Below are positions 26,384-34,767 of a DNA stretch of 47,600 nucleotides, piece by piece. The notes beneath the pieces were generated by a model. The model was not told the DNA's origin and did not search any database. It saw only the letters and a program-made list of their open reading frames with translations. The stretch is from assembly GCA_022842065.1 (NCBI GenBank), contig JALHQH010000047.1, forward strand, positions 48,351-95,950. Direction: 5' to 3'. Numbering within the stretch: position 1 is the stretch's first letter; each line of letters begins with the position of its first letter. Both the position numbers and the translations under genes were made by a program. This stretch comes from Caldilineaceae bacterium. GTDB lineage: Bacteria; Chloroflexota; Anaerolineae; Caldilineales; Caldilineaceae.

Positions 26384-26490
26384 CGCTTCACCGAGGGTTC
26401 GAAATAGCTACATTGACATTGCTGTCAGCCTGCGCACTGTATGATATACGGGCGGTTGCCACCAGTTAACCCTTCCCCGTGTAAAAAGAG

Positions 26491-27879
26491 TTAAGTGGTG
26501 ACCGTGTCACCTATGCATGCGCTCAGATACGCTTCAATTTCTGCCACCATGCGTTCAATCGCAAAGAGCTGCGTAGCATCCTGCCGTGCCTGTTTGGCCA
26601 ACCGATCACGTAGGCCTGGATCGGCCAACAAGGTCTGTATATGGGTTGCCAATGCCTGGGCATCAGCGGCAGGAAAGAGCAATCCATTCTCCCCGCTGCG
26701 AATAATCTCCTTGGTGCCGCCGGTGGCCGCACCGACGACCACCATGCCACTGGCCATCCCTTCCTGCATAATCCGCGCCAGCGGTTCTTCCCAGATCGAG
26801 GGTAGGAGCAGGACGGCAAACTGCCCTAAGTAGGCGGGCAACTCGGCGCGCGGAATTGGGGCCTGGAAGGTGACACAACCATGTAGGTTATGTTGCGCCA
26901 CCAGTTGGTGCAGCCGTGCTTCGTAGTGGGGATGACCCGAACCGAGAATCGTGAGCTGCACCCGTGCCTGTGCGGCCGGCGTTAGTTGGGCTAACGCTTC
27001 CAGGGTCGTGTGGACGCCTTTGTGTTCCGCGAGGGTGCCCACAAAGAGCATAGTCAACTTTTCATCCGGTGCCGGCAGCACGGCGACGGTGCTCCCACGC
27101 TCGACTTGGTGCAGTTGTGTCGGGCCAGTTGGGCGCTGGTTGTTGCTTGCCCCGCCATTCTGTCCCCACTGCTGACTGCCATTGCTGAGCGCCCCATTTC
27201 GTACTGCGGCCTGGCCGGCCAGTTGACGCTCGGGCTGGGCCAGGTAGGGGGCCAGATCAATCCCTTCATAGATGACAGGCATCTGTTGTAAGGGGACGCC
27301 GGCGGCCAGCAATTGATCACGCAGCGCCGCGCTGCAGCAGAGCGCGTGTTCATACTGCAGGTTGAAGGGCTGCCACTCATCCCGCAGCCAGCGCCGGACC
27401 CCCAGGCCAACCAGCCGCTTGACCGCGGTATGGAATGGCGTATTCGCCGGTGCCTCCCAATAGGAGCGATGTAGATTGAGATCAATGGGCCACGGGTTGG
27501 CCAGATAGTAGACGACACGCCCCGGCAACAGGCGTTCAGCGGCCCCGGCCACCTCTTTGGAAAGTGCCCACATGCCCCAGATGAAAATAATCTCTGGCTG
27601 CTGGGCGGCAACCAGCTCGCTTAGGATGGCCAGATTGCGCTGCTTGACTCGAGGATAACCCAGCGCGCTTTGTGGTTTGTAGTAATAGAGATCGCTCTCC
27701 AGTGTTAACCGCCGCTGGATATGGCCTTCAACCGTCGGGCCACTGACCCCATGCATGCCGGCCAGTACTGTCACCTGGTGTCCAGCTGCCATCAGCCCAT
27801 TGACAACCTCTAGACAGAGCATGCCATAGCCGCCAATGTGGTGGGGTGGATAGTAATTAGAAATCACTAAGATATTCAT
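26491..27879 (-). CDS. GT4-family glycosyltransferase, paralogue of 25052-26383
   Basis: 462 residues, GT-B. MNILVISNYYPPHHIGGYGMLCLEVVNGL, IIFIWGMWALSKEVAGAAERLLPGRVVYYLANPWP, LLFVGT-like MLFVGTLAEHKGVHTTLEAL, LTILGSGHPHY and EEPLARIMQEGMASGMVVVGAATGGTKEII as donor site. The interdomain linker is longer and polar (NGSQQWGQNGGASNNQ, about residues 232-247). The start overlaps the stop of the methyltransferase gene by 4 nt (ATGA), so translation is coupled. About 107 nt separate it from the paralogue downstream. Confidence 0.9.
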   Translation of the reverse strand: MNILVISNYYPPHHIGGYGMLCLEVVNGLMAAGHQVTVLAGMHGVSGPTVEGHIQRRLTLESDLYYYKPQSALGYPRVKQRNLAILSELVAAQQPEIIFIWGMWALSKEVAGAAERLLPGRVVYYLANPWPIDLNLHRSYWEAPANTPFHTAVKRLVGLGVRRWLRDEWQPFNLQYEHALCCSAALRDQLLAAGVPLQQMPVIYEGIDLAPYLAQPERQLAGQAAVRNGALSNGSQQWGQNGGASNNQRPTGPTQLHQVERGSTVAVLPAPDEKLTMLFVGTLAEHKGVHTTLEALAQLTPAAQARVQLTILGSGHPHYEARLHQLVAQHNLHGCVTFQAPIPRAELPAYLGQFAVLLLPSIWEEPLARIMQEGMASGMVVVGAATGGTKEIIRSGENGLLFPAADAQALATHIQTLLADPGLRDRLAKQARQDATQLFAIERMVAEIEAYLSACIGDTVTT

Positions 27880-28517
27880 AGGTTCCCATAAAGATAATAA
27901 GTCTGGTGCCCAATCTGGCCGCTTTCCAGCAGGTGCAAGCCGGCTGCCCCAAAGTGCAGCCCATAATCATGGCGGAACATGAAGAACTCTTCATTTAATT
28001 GATCGCTCTGTGTCAACTCGTTGACATAGACCAGCCGGGCAATGGTGCTGAGCTTGGCAATCGCACCGCTAATCGCACTTGGCGGAATGTGTTGCAGGAC
28101 CCGGTTGCAAATCGCTAAGTCAAAGCGATCTGGTGCGAACTGGAGCTCCTCAACTTTGCTCTGCATGGTCGGCACCCACGGGTGGCGCTGATTCGCCAAC
28201 TGCAACGCCTTCTCGGAAATGTCCACCCCAATCACATCGCGCACACCTTGCTGCTGGTAGAGATCAAAGAGTCGCCCAGAACCGCAGCCCACATCAATGA
28301 CGCGCTGCACGCCATAAGCTGTAAAGATGTGACAGAGGATGGCAAAATCATGCTGATCATGGCCCCACTGGTTATGAATAATTTCCGCCTGCTCTTCCCA
28401 GAAGTGGGCAACGACCTGCTTGCTCCAGGGGGTTGGGGTGCGATAGGCAATTTTGCGCAGCGTCTCGCTCATTTGATATTTTTTTGCACCAAGCCAGTGC
28501 CGTACGGTCGCGGCCAT
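27876..28517 (-). CDS. SAM-dependent class I methyltransferase
   Basis: 213 residues. Motif I is VIDVGCGSG (73-81), acidic GVDIS follows, then FDLAICNRVLQHIPPSAISGAIAKL (Methyltransf_11/25 type) and VYVNELTQSDQLNEEFFMF. The order of motifs is complete. It is sandwiched between a GT2 gene (3 nt gap) and a GT4 gene (4-nt overlap), so it probably methylates a sugar of the growing glycan. The target atom is not readable. Confidence 0.85.
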   Translation of the reverse strand: MAATVRHWLGAKKYQMSETLRKIAYRTPTPWSKQVVAHFWEEQAEIIHNQWGHDQHDFAILCHIFTAYGVQRVIDVGCGSGRLFDLYQQQGVRDVIGVDISEKALQLANQRHPWVPTMQSKVEELQFAPDRFDLAICNRVLQHIPPSAISGAIAKLSTIARLVYVNELTQSDQLNEEFFMFRHDYGLHFGAAGLHLLESGQIGHQTYYLYGNL

Positions 28518-28520
28518 GCG

Positions 28521-29804
28521 CTAATGTCCTTTGTATAGGCTGAAATTCAGGATATAAATGAGCGGTAGCAATTGTTTTGTCACCAATGCTTTGATCAACA
28601 TGGTCAGTAGTTGGCGGCGTCGGATCAGCCCTGGTTTGCGCTGTAACGCCTGCCAAAGGTAATGGCGTACGGCCGCCCGGTCGCCTGCACTGTGCCCCAG
28701 GGTGCCCAAAGCCAGATAGGCGTGGACAAATGCGCTTTGCCGTTTGTACTGCAAAGGGGCCGGTAAGGTGGGGTCTGCAAAGATCTGCGCCAAACTTGCC
28801 AGCAGCACCCCCCCATTGTGGGCCAAATTAAGGGTGGCCGGATCACCACGCTGCCCCAATGGCTGGTCAACACAGCCTAATTCGTAAAATAGGTCGATCG
28901 ATTCGGTCAGGGCTGGATTGGCGACAAAGGCCTGTTGTAGGTAGGCTTGCCCTTTGGCAACATCGCCGCGACTATAGTAGCCCTGGGCGGCGAAATAGGC
29001 GGTCGCCCCATAGGCGCGCTGTAAGTTGCGCCCCCAATGCGCTGGCTCCCCGGTGGCCTTGCCAAAATGTTTTTCAATTGTCAGCAGTTGGTAGCGCAAC
29101 ATGGTCTCTGGATCGCCGGACATATTGTTGCCGTGTACCCGATAGTTGAGCAGCGCTTCAGCGATACCGCCAAAATGGTATTGGCGCGCAACCCGCAACC
29201 ACATATCCCAATCTTCAGATGCCCGCAAGGCTTCATCAAAAAGCCCTACCGTGCGAAAGCTGGCGCGGCGCACCAGTACCGCGCTAGGCGCAAAGAATTC
29301 ACCATCGATGAGCCGCTCGTACATCTGATCGGCAGGCACAGTGGCGATCCCGGGTTGAGAGAGTGGCTCCCCTTTACTGTTGACAAAACGCATCCCCGTA
29401 TGGACGGCACCCCAATTTCGCTCGGCTTGCAGCGCCGCGTGGACACGGGCCAGATAGGTTGGTGCCCAGAAGTCATCGGCATCCAGCAGCGCAATATATT
29501 CGCCTTGTGCGGCCAGGATCCCGGTGTTGCGGGCCGCGGAGAGCCCGCGATTCGGCTGGCGAAGATAGCGTAAGCGTGGATCGTTGAAGCGCTGTGCGAC
29601 CGCCAAACTGTGATCGGTCGAACCATCATCGACGATGATCACTTCACTGTTGGTGTAACTCTGGCGTAGGGCACTGGCAATGGCATCACCTAGAAAGTGC
29701 GCATGGTTGTAATTCGGGATCACCACACTAATTAAATCTGTTTTTTCGACTGTCGTGTGCAAAGCCGAACTCGGCAATTCAGCCTCGATTTGCTCAACCT
29801 TCAT
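28521..29804 (-). CDS. GT2-family glycosyltransferase with helical C-terminal extension
   Basis: 427 residues. The GT-A domain (about 20-250) has ISVVIPNYNHAHFL, EVIIVDDGSTDHS, NRGLSAARNTGI, ALLDADDFW (DXD = DAD) and ASEDWDMWLRVA. The remaining 170 residues are alpha-helical and alanine-rich with TPR-like stretches (AQGYYSRGDVAKGQAYLQQAF). The same domain plan is found in 34768-36156. It overlaps the upstream GT4 stop by 4 nt (ATGA). Confidence 0.88.
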   Translation of the reverse strand: MKVEQIEAELPSSALHTTVEKTDLISVVIPNYNHAHFLGDAIASALRQSYTNSEVIIVDDGSTDHSLAVAQRFNDPRLRYLRQPNRGLSAARNTGILAAQGEYIALLDADDFWAPTYLARVHAALQAERNWGAVHTGMRFVNSKGEPLSQPGIATVPADQMYERLIDGEFFAPSAVLVRRASFRTVGLFDEALRASEDWDMWLRVARQYHFGGIAEALLNYRVHGNNMSGDPETMLRYQLLTIEKHFGKATGEPAHWGRNLQRAYGATAYFAAQGYYSRGDVAKGQAYLQQAFVANPALTESIDLFYELGCVDQPLGQRGDPATLNLAHNGGVLLASLAQIFADPTLPAPLQYKRQSAFVHAYLALGTLGHSAGDRAAVRHYLWQALQRKPGLIRRRQLLTMLIKALVTKQLLPLIYILNFSLYKGH

Positions 29805-31066
29805 GCGTCAACCTGTTTCATCTGTTGATAAGTGGCCGGGGTGGCTGTCACCTGCGTAAAGATCGCTTCCAACCGCTGTGCCGTGTGCCGCCAGCTATGC
29901 TCACGCTCTGCTTCTGTGCGCGCGAGCCGGCCCATTTGGCGGCGCAATTCATGGCTTTGGCTTAATGCTAAAATCGCTGCTGCCAACGCCGCTTCGTCAC
30001 AAGGGGGCACAATATAACCGGTCTGACCATCTTTGATGACTACCGGTTGGCCATTGGCACCAGAGGCAATCGTCGCCAGCCCGGCTGCTTTATAGTCGAG
30101 CAATTTCAACCCTGAATATTCTACGCGCCCACAATAGGGACAAAGACCAATGTCGGCATTGGCGAGATAGTGACTCAGGGTCACAATGTCAACAAAGCCA
30201 GTCATGGTCACCACATCCTGCAAGCCCAAGCTGTGGATGAGCGCTTCGATGCGCGGCTGTTCTGGCCCCGCACCGATCAGATAGAGGGTGAGCTTGGCAC
30301 CTTGACTGATCGCCACCGCGAGGGCCTGCAGCAAAATTGTAATGCCATGCCATTTCTCAAAGCCGCCGACATAAACCAGGGTCACCGGCTGATTAGCGGC
30401 GAGTGGCTGGAAGGGGCGCAATTGCTCCCGGCGCAGTAGGGTTACCACTTCACTGCCGTTTTCGATTGAAGTCACCCGGTCCGGCGTAACCGGCCAGCGA
30501 TCCAAAAAGCGTTGGCGCCAGCCATCACCGGTGGTAATCACATGGGCGGCCCGCCCTGTCATCCAGCGCATCAGCCGTAGGGAGAGCCATTTTTGGCCGC
30601 CGCTTGGTGCCACGCCCAGCATCCCCATCTCGTCCAAATGATCGCCGTTAACCTCAAGGCAGAGCGGAATACGTAGCCACTTGGCGGCCAACGTACTGCC
30701 ATACCCCATCCAGCCCATGCGTTCATAAAGTAGGTCACAATCGCTGAAGACCTGCTGACAGGCCGCCGCAAAGGTCATGGCGTCAAAAAACGCGGCATAA
30801 GGTGAATGGGTGGCGCTTTGCAGACGCCGGACCAGCCGTTGGCCTAACCAGAGTGGCCCCATCTCCAGCCAGGGCGTCTGAATCGGGTGAAATGTTTGCA
30901 GATCGGTGGTATGCCAGATCTGGCCGTCAAGTTGTAGCAGCAACTCCACCGTATGGCCGAGCGCCGCCAATTCTTGGCAAACATGTTTCACATGGTTGGC
31001 TGGTCCGGAAAGCGGATTGGCCATCATATCGGCCGCGCCGGCCTGCATCACATACCCAATCTTCAT
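29801..31066 (-). CDS. GT4-family glycosyltransferase
   Basis: 421 residues, GT-B. MKIGYVMQAGAADMMANPLSGPANHVKHVCQELAAL is the acceptor-side start, followed by CLEVNGDHLDEMG, VTLVYVGGFEKWHGITILLQAL, LYLIGAGPEQ, ADIGLCPYCGRVEYSGLKLLDYKAAGLATIAS and GYIVPPCDEAALA. The donor motif is LKLLDYKAAG instead of E-A-M. Stop and start overlaps of 4 nt on both sides make it part of one coupled operon (32109-26491). Confidence 0.88.
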   Translation of the reverse strand: MKIGYVMQAGAADMMANPLSGPANHVKHVCQELAALGHTVELLLQLDGQIWHTTDLQTFHPIQTPWLEMGPLWLGQRLVRRLQSATHSPYAAFFDAMTFAAACQQVFSDCDLLYERMGWMGYGSTLAAKWLRIPLCLEVNGDHLDEMGMLGVAPSGGQKWLSLRLMRWMTGRAAHVITTGDGWRQRFLDRWPVTPDRVTSIENGSEVVTLLRREQLRPFQPLAANQPVTLVYVGGFEKWHGITILLQALAVAISQGAKLTLYLIGAGPEQPRIEALIHSLGLQDVVTMTGFVDIVTLSHYLANADIGLCPYCGRVEYSGLKLLDYKAAGLATIASGANGQPVVIKDGQTGYIVPPCDEAALAAAILALSQSHELRRQMGRLARTEAEREHSWRHTAQRLEAIFTQVTATPATYQQMKQVDA

Positions 31067-32109
31067 GCTGCCACCTGTCGCTCCATGGCAAAGGGCAGCG
31101 CGTGCTGTTGGGTTACTTCTTCCAGTAGATCGCGAATGCTCTTTGCCGTCTGGCGCACATCGAATTTTTGACAGGTTAACTCGCGCATGCGTATGCGCTG
31201 TTGTTGTTTCTCGGCGGCTGAAGTTTCGGCATAGGCAATCAGCTTCTCTTGCAATTCCACATCACGGCTGTAAATGCATTCTGGTGGCAAGACATCTTCT
31301 ACCCCATCCCAGAAGTGCGAGAGGGCATAACAACCGGAGGCCATTCCCTCTAACAGGGCCACGGATTGCCCCTCCCAATAACTATTGGAAACCACAATAT
31401 CCATCTCACGCAGCCAACGGTGCGCATCGTTGATCGGCCCGTGTAAGGTCACCGTGTCCTGTAAGTTTAGCTTTTCGATTACCCGCTCAATGGCGACATA
31501 GTAGCCGTCAAAATGACCGCCAGGCCATTTGCCACCGGCAATGTGCAGTTGCGGGTGATAGCCCTGTCGCTTGAGTTCCGCTACGGTGAAAACCATTTCA
31601 TAAATCCGTTTGACCGGATGGAAATTACAGAGCATCCCAATGTTAAAGTTGAAGTCACGTTGGTAGTTCGGTTGAAACCGCTCTAGATTGACACCGTTAT
31701 AGATCACGGTCGTTTTTGCCGCTTGCGTCGGCTGGCTCTCTAAAAATTTGCGCCGAATGTACTCGCTGACAAAGATGATCCGATCCACATGGGCCCACTC
31801 AATTTGCGGTGCCCAGACGTGTACCTCATAGGAGTGCATGCGCGTGACAATAGGGCACTGTTTTTCCAAATGGCTGGCTTCTTTGAGCAGCTCGCTAGCC
31901 CATTCAAAAAAGCAGACATCATTATGTTTGAGCATCGTCCGGATTTGCCCGTTATAGGCCCAACGATTAAAACGGCCGTAGAGTAGCGGTAGCTGATAGG
32001 TCTTCTCCTGGAAGACTTGCGTTTGGTAATTTGCTTCCAAATCAGCGAAAATCTCCTTAAAAAAGCCCCAATGGCCATGTTCGCCGACAAATAAGCCAAC
32101 TTTTTTCAT
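31063..32109 (-). CDS. GT4-family glycosyltransferase
   Basis: 348 residues, GT-B. MKKVGLFVGEHGHWGFFKEIFADLEANYQTQVF, VTRMHSYEVHVWAP, NIGMLCNFHPVKRIYEMV, LHIAGGKWPGGHF, VTLHGPINDAHRWLREMDIVVSNSYWEGQSVALLEGMASGCYALSHFW. The LLEGMASG stretch is the donor site. It is shorter than its neighbours but has both domains. It is first gene of the coupled operon, preceded by two abutting palindromic elements in the gap to asnB. Confidence 0.86.
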   Translation of the reverse strand: MKKVGLFVGEHGHWGFFKEIFADLEANYQTQVFQEKTYQLPLLYGRFNRWAYNGQIRTMLKHNDVCFFEWASELLKEASHLEKQCPIVTRMHSYEVHVWAPQIEWAHVDRIIFVSEYIRRKFLESQPTQAAKTTVIYNGVNLERFQPNYQRDFNFNIGMLCNFHPVKRIYEMVFTVAELKRQGYHPQLHIAGGKWPGGHFDGYYVAIERVIEKLNLQDTVTLHGPINDAHRWLREMDIVVSNSYWEGQSVALLEGMASGCYALSHFWDGVEDVLPPECIYSRDVELQEKLIAYAETSAAEKQQQRIRMRELTCQKFDVRQTAKSIRDLLEEVTQQHALPFAMERQVAA

Positions 32110-32156
32110 AAATCTACTGGTCCCTGTTCTACCACTATAAGATATTTGTTAACTAC

Positions 32157-32244
32157 TACGACAACGTTAAATTACGTGCCTAGCTGCGCCCATTGGGCGC
32201 AGCTAGGCACACACCAGTATAAATACCAATTTAACGTTGTCGTA
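32157..32244. repeat. Nested palindromic element (type copy)
   Basis: Outer arms TACGACAACGTTAAATT (32157-32173) and its exact complement at 32228-32244; inner hairpin 32176-32210 with 17-bp perfect arms GTGCCTAGCTGCGCCCA around a single T. The same arms, with an insertion, are found at 8275-8397. Confidence 0.92.
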
Positions 32245-32347
32245 CGACTAGCCCCACCCTAACCCTCCCCAGTTTGGGGAGGGAACTTGGGTCTCCCAGC
32301 TAGATCCCCTCCCTTAGCAGGGAAGGGTTAGGGTGGGGTTAGTCGTA
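32243..32347. repeat. Nested palindrome of the CCCCACCCTAACCCT type
   Basis: TACGACTA (32243-32250) pairs with TAGTCGTA (32340-32347), followed inward by CCCCACCCTAACCCT (15 bp, perfect). The inside holds CTCCCC-agttt-GGGGAG and further complementary G/C blocks. It abuts the element 32157-32244 and shares TA at its end. This C-rich motif is a frequent intergenic repeat in bacterial genomes. Confidence 0.88.
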
Positions 32348-32351
32348 GTCG

Positions 32352-34430
32352 CTATACGGTTGGTGCGCCTACGCTCTGCATTGTAAGGGCGGGGCCTTGG
32401 GCAAATTGAGGGACAGCCTGGCGCTTGAAAAAGATCTCAAACCACGTGATTAAGTTAACCAGCCGCCACAACCCTGGTGTTGCTGCTAGTTCCTCATTCG
32501 AGAGACCTTGCAGTTGGGTCAGTAATTGTGGTTGAATATAGGCCTCTAGCTGTGAGTTTTGTTCACGTAGTAATGTCCGAATATAGTCGGCCCCCTGCCC
32601 CAGCCAACGTGATTCCGGCGTTGGAAAGCCCAACTTAGAGCGCCGCCAACAGATCTCACGGGGCAGTACATTGCTCATCGAGCGGCGTAAGATCCATTTG
32701 CTCCAGCCCTGGTGAATACGATAGTTAAGCGGCAAGGCAAAGACCATGTCGACCAAACGATTATCCAGGTAGGGCAGGCGTGTCTCTAGCGAAAAAGCCA
32801 TGGAGATCCGATCCTCGTACCGCAAAAGTTTGGGCAGATTGGTCGAGGTGAGATCGCGCTGTAAGACGCCAACTAAGCCATTGTCATCCACTTCGTGGGG
32901 CTGCCAACGACGTGCCCAGTTGCGCTGGATAAATTCGGGCTGTAACTGCCACTCCTGCAAACCCGAGCCACCGCCCCCAGGAATTCGCAGGGGGGGACGC
33001 CATTTGTCGACCAGCTTGCGCAACCGCCACGGTAAGCGGTGTACCGAATCTTCGATCAACATGTCGACGACTGGATCACCGCCCACCCGCGCCACATCCC
33101 AGACGGCCCGCGCCGTCGTTAACAACCCGCGTTGGCGATAAAGCTGGCCTAGGTATGGTGGGTAATAGGCATAGTAGCCGGCGAAGATCTCGTCACCGCC
33201 CTGCCCATCCAAGAGCACCGTCACATTGTTGCGCCGGGCCAGCCGCATGACATTCCACTGCGCATATTGGCTCGTTGAGTTCACCGGTTCATCCAGATAC
33301 CAGACGAACTCTTCAAATTCGCGCCAGAGTGCCTCGCCATCGGGATAGATGATATGCTCTTCGGCCCCCGTGCGGTCGATGATTAACCGGCTGTACTGAT
33401 GCTCATCTATCTCGTCTTCATGATTGCGCGCCGTAAAGGTCTTCTGATGGGCGCCGACTAACTCGCGCGGGATCACCGCCTCATCCAGCAGCAGCCGATT
33501 GGCCAACATGACAACCGTGGACGAATCCAGCCCACCGCTGAGCGCGGTGCCGACGGCCACATCACTGCGCAGGCGGATCCGAATCGCATCCTCCAAAATC
33601 TCGGTAAACTCCGCATAGACCCGTGCCTTCTCGGCTGCTGATGAACTCTCCAGACTGGGATTGATCTCAACCTGCCACCAGGACTCAGTGCGCAGTTGGC
33701 AATGGGCCGTATCCAGTAACAAAAAAGACCCTGGCTGTAAGCTATAGAGCCCTTCGAAGAAGGTCTGGTCATTGTGATCCGACACTCCGATGGCCAGATA
33801 GTCAAAGATCGTCTGATCATTCGGCTGACGGGGCGCTTGTGGATGTTGTAAGATACTCTTGAGCTCTGATGCAAAGAGAAAGAGTTCGCCATTCCAATGA
33901 TAGTAGAATGGCTTGATCCCAAAGCGATCACGCGCACAGAAGAGCCGCCGCCGGTGTCCGTCCCAAATGGCAAAGGCGAACATGCCATTAAAGTAACGTA
34001 GACAGTCAACCCCCCACTCGGCATAGGCGGCCAGGATGACTTCGGTATCGCTGTCACTCCGAAAGGTGTGGCCGCGCTGGATCAGATCGCTGCGGATCTC
34101 TTTGTAATTAAAGACCTCACCGTTGTAGGTGATCCACAGTTCACTGTCGCCATAAGACATGGGCATATGCCCTGCCGGCGAGAGATCCAAAATCGCCAGC
34201 CGGCGACTGGCTAATGCCAGCTGATAGTTCTCCATATTGACGGCGCTATAGGGGCGCAGCCCCATCTGTTTCGCACTCTCCGGCCCACTTGCTACTTGCC
34301 ATTGATTGGTCTTTGTATCAATAAAAATGTAGCCTTCGTCATCTGGTCCTCGATGGCGCTGTACCCCATTCATTTGCACAATGGGGGCAACACGCTTTTG
34401 TGCATCAAATATTCCGCAGATTCCGCACAT
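32352..34430 (-). CDS. asnB: Glutamine-dependent asparagine synthetase-like amidotransferase
   Basis: 692 residues. MCGICGIF at the start gives the class II glutaminase nucleophile Cys2; RRLAILDLSPAGHMPM, YNGEVFNY and FNGMFAFAIWD complete that domain. The synthetase half has the ATP loop SGGLDSS (298-304), DGQGGDEIFAGY and SWETRLPYLD-like FSLETRLPYLDNRLV. True AsnB makes asparagine, but homologues in O-antigen and exosortase loci amidate sugars or other glycan parts; the location among glycosyltransferases suggests the latter. The frame is open upstream to 34601, but Cys2 fixes the start at 34430. Confidence 0.93.
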   Translation of the reverse strand: MCGICGIFDAQKRVAPIVQMNGVQRHRGPDDEGYIFIDTKTNQWQVASGPESAKQMGLRPYSAVNMENYQLALASRRLAILDLSPAGHMPMSYGDSELWITYNGEVFNYKEIRSDLIQRGHTFRSDSDTEVILAAYAEWGVDCLRYFNGMFAFAIWDGHRRRLFCARDRFGIKPFYYHWNGELFLFASELKSILQHPQAPRQPNDQTIFDYLAIGVSDHNDQTFFEGLYSLQPGSFLLLDTAHCQLRTESWWQVEINPSLESSSAAEKARVYAEFTEILEDAIRIRLRSDVAVGTALSGGLDSSTVVMLANRLLLDEAVIPRELVGAHQKTFTARNHEDEIDEHQYSRLIIDRTGAEEHIIYPDGEALWREFEEFVWYLDEPVNSTSQYAQWNVMRLARRNNVTVLLDGQGGDEIFAGYYAYYPPYLGQLYRQRGLLTTARAVWDVARVGGDPVVDMLIEDSVHRLPWRLRKLVDKWRPPLRIPGGGGSGLQEWQLQPEFIQRNWARRWQPHEVDDNGLVGVLQRDLTSTNLPKLLRYEDRISMAFSLETRLPYLDNRLVDMVFALPLNYRIHQGWSKWILRRSMSNVLPREICWRRSKLGFPTPESRWLGQGADYIRTLLREQNSQLEAYIQPQLLTQLQGLSNEELAATPGLWRLVNLITWFEIFFKRQAVPQFAQGPALTMQSVGAPTV

Positions 34431-34767
34431 GTTTCTTATCCCAATTCGTATTACACCCTGTGTACAGGTAAAGTGATCGCCTACGGCAATAGCTGCGGCA
34501 ATGAATGAGAAGTAGACGATCTTTTGCCTAATACACAGCCGGTCTCTGGCGCACCGTTGCACCGATCGGTCAATTGCGCTGTGCCAAAGCGGCGCTATCA
34601 AGCGATGAACAGACGATTTGCCTTACATATAGATTCGCTACCTGTAGGGTAAGGTCACTTCATCACTTTTACAACCGCAATTGGTACTACATCTGCCTTG
34701 ACTTTTGTTAAGAGCTGCGCCAGAAATTTGGTTGCGGCTGGTCGCCCAGCGAATTTCTGGCGCAAGT
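34431..34767. other. 337-bp gene-free region upstream of asnB
   Basis: No gene is supported. A promoter-like arrangement TTGTAA-22 nt-TACAGG lies at 34641-34674 on the minus strand, one nt shorter than the 23-nt spacing seen elsewhere. A hairpin lies at 34716-34764, next to the end of the GT2 gene. Confidence 0.5.
34716..34764. repeat. 13-bp perfect inverted repeat with inner hairpin
   Basis: TGCGCCAGAAATT (34716-34728) pairs with AATTTCTGGCGCA (34752-34764). The loop can fold as GGCTGG-tcg-CCCAGC-like. It lies just after the stop of 34768-36156 and may end that unit, though no T-run is seen. Confidence 0.75.

Noticed and set aside
34431..34601. Upstream extension of the asnB frame by 57 codons
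   Set aside because: The glutaminase requires Cys at position 2 (MCGICG), so translation must start at 34430; the extension looks non-coding.
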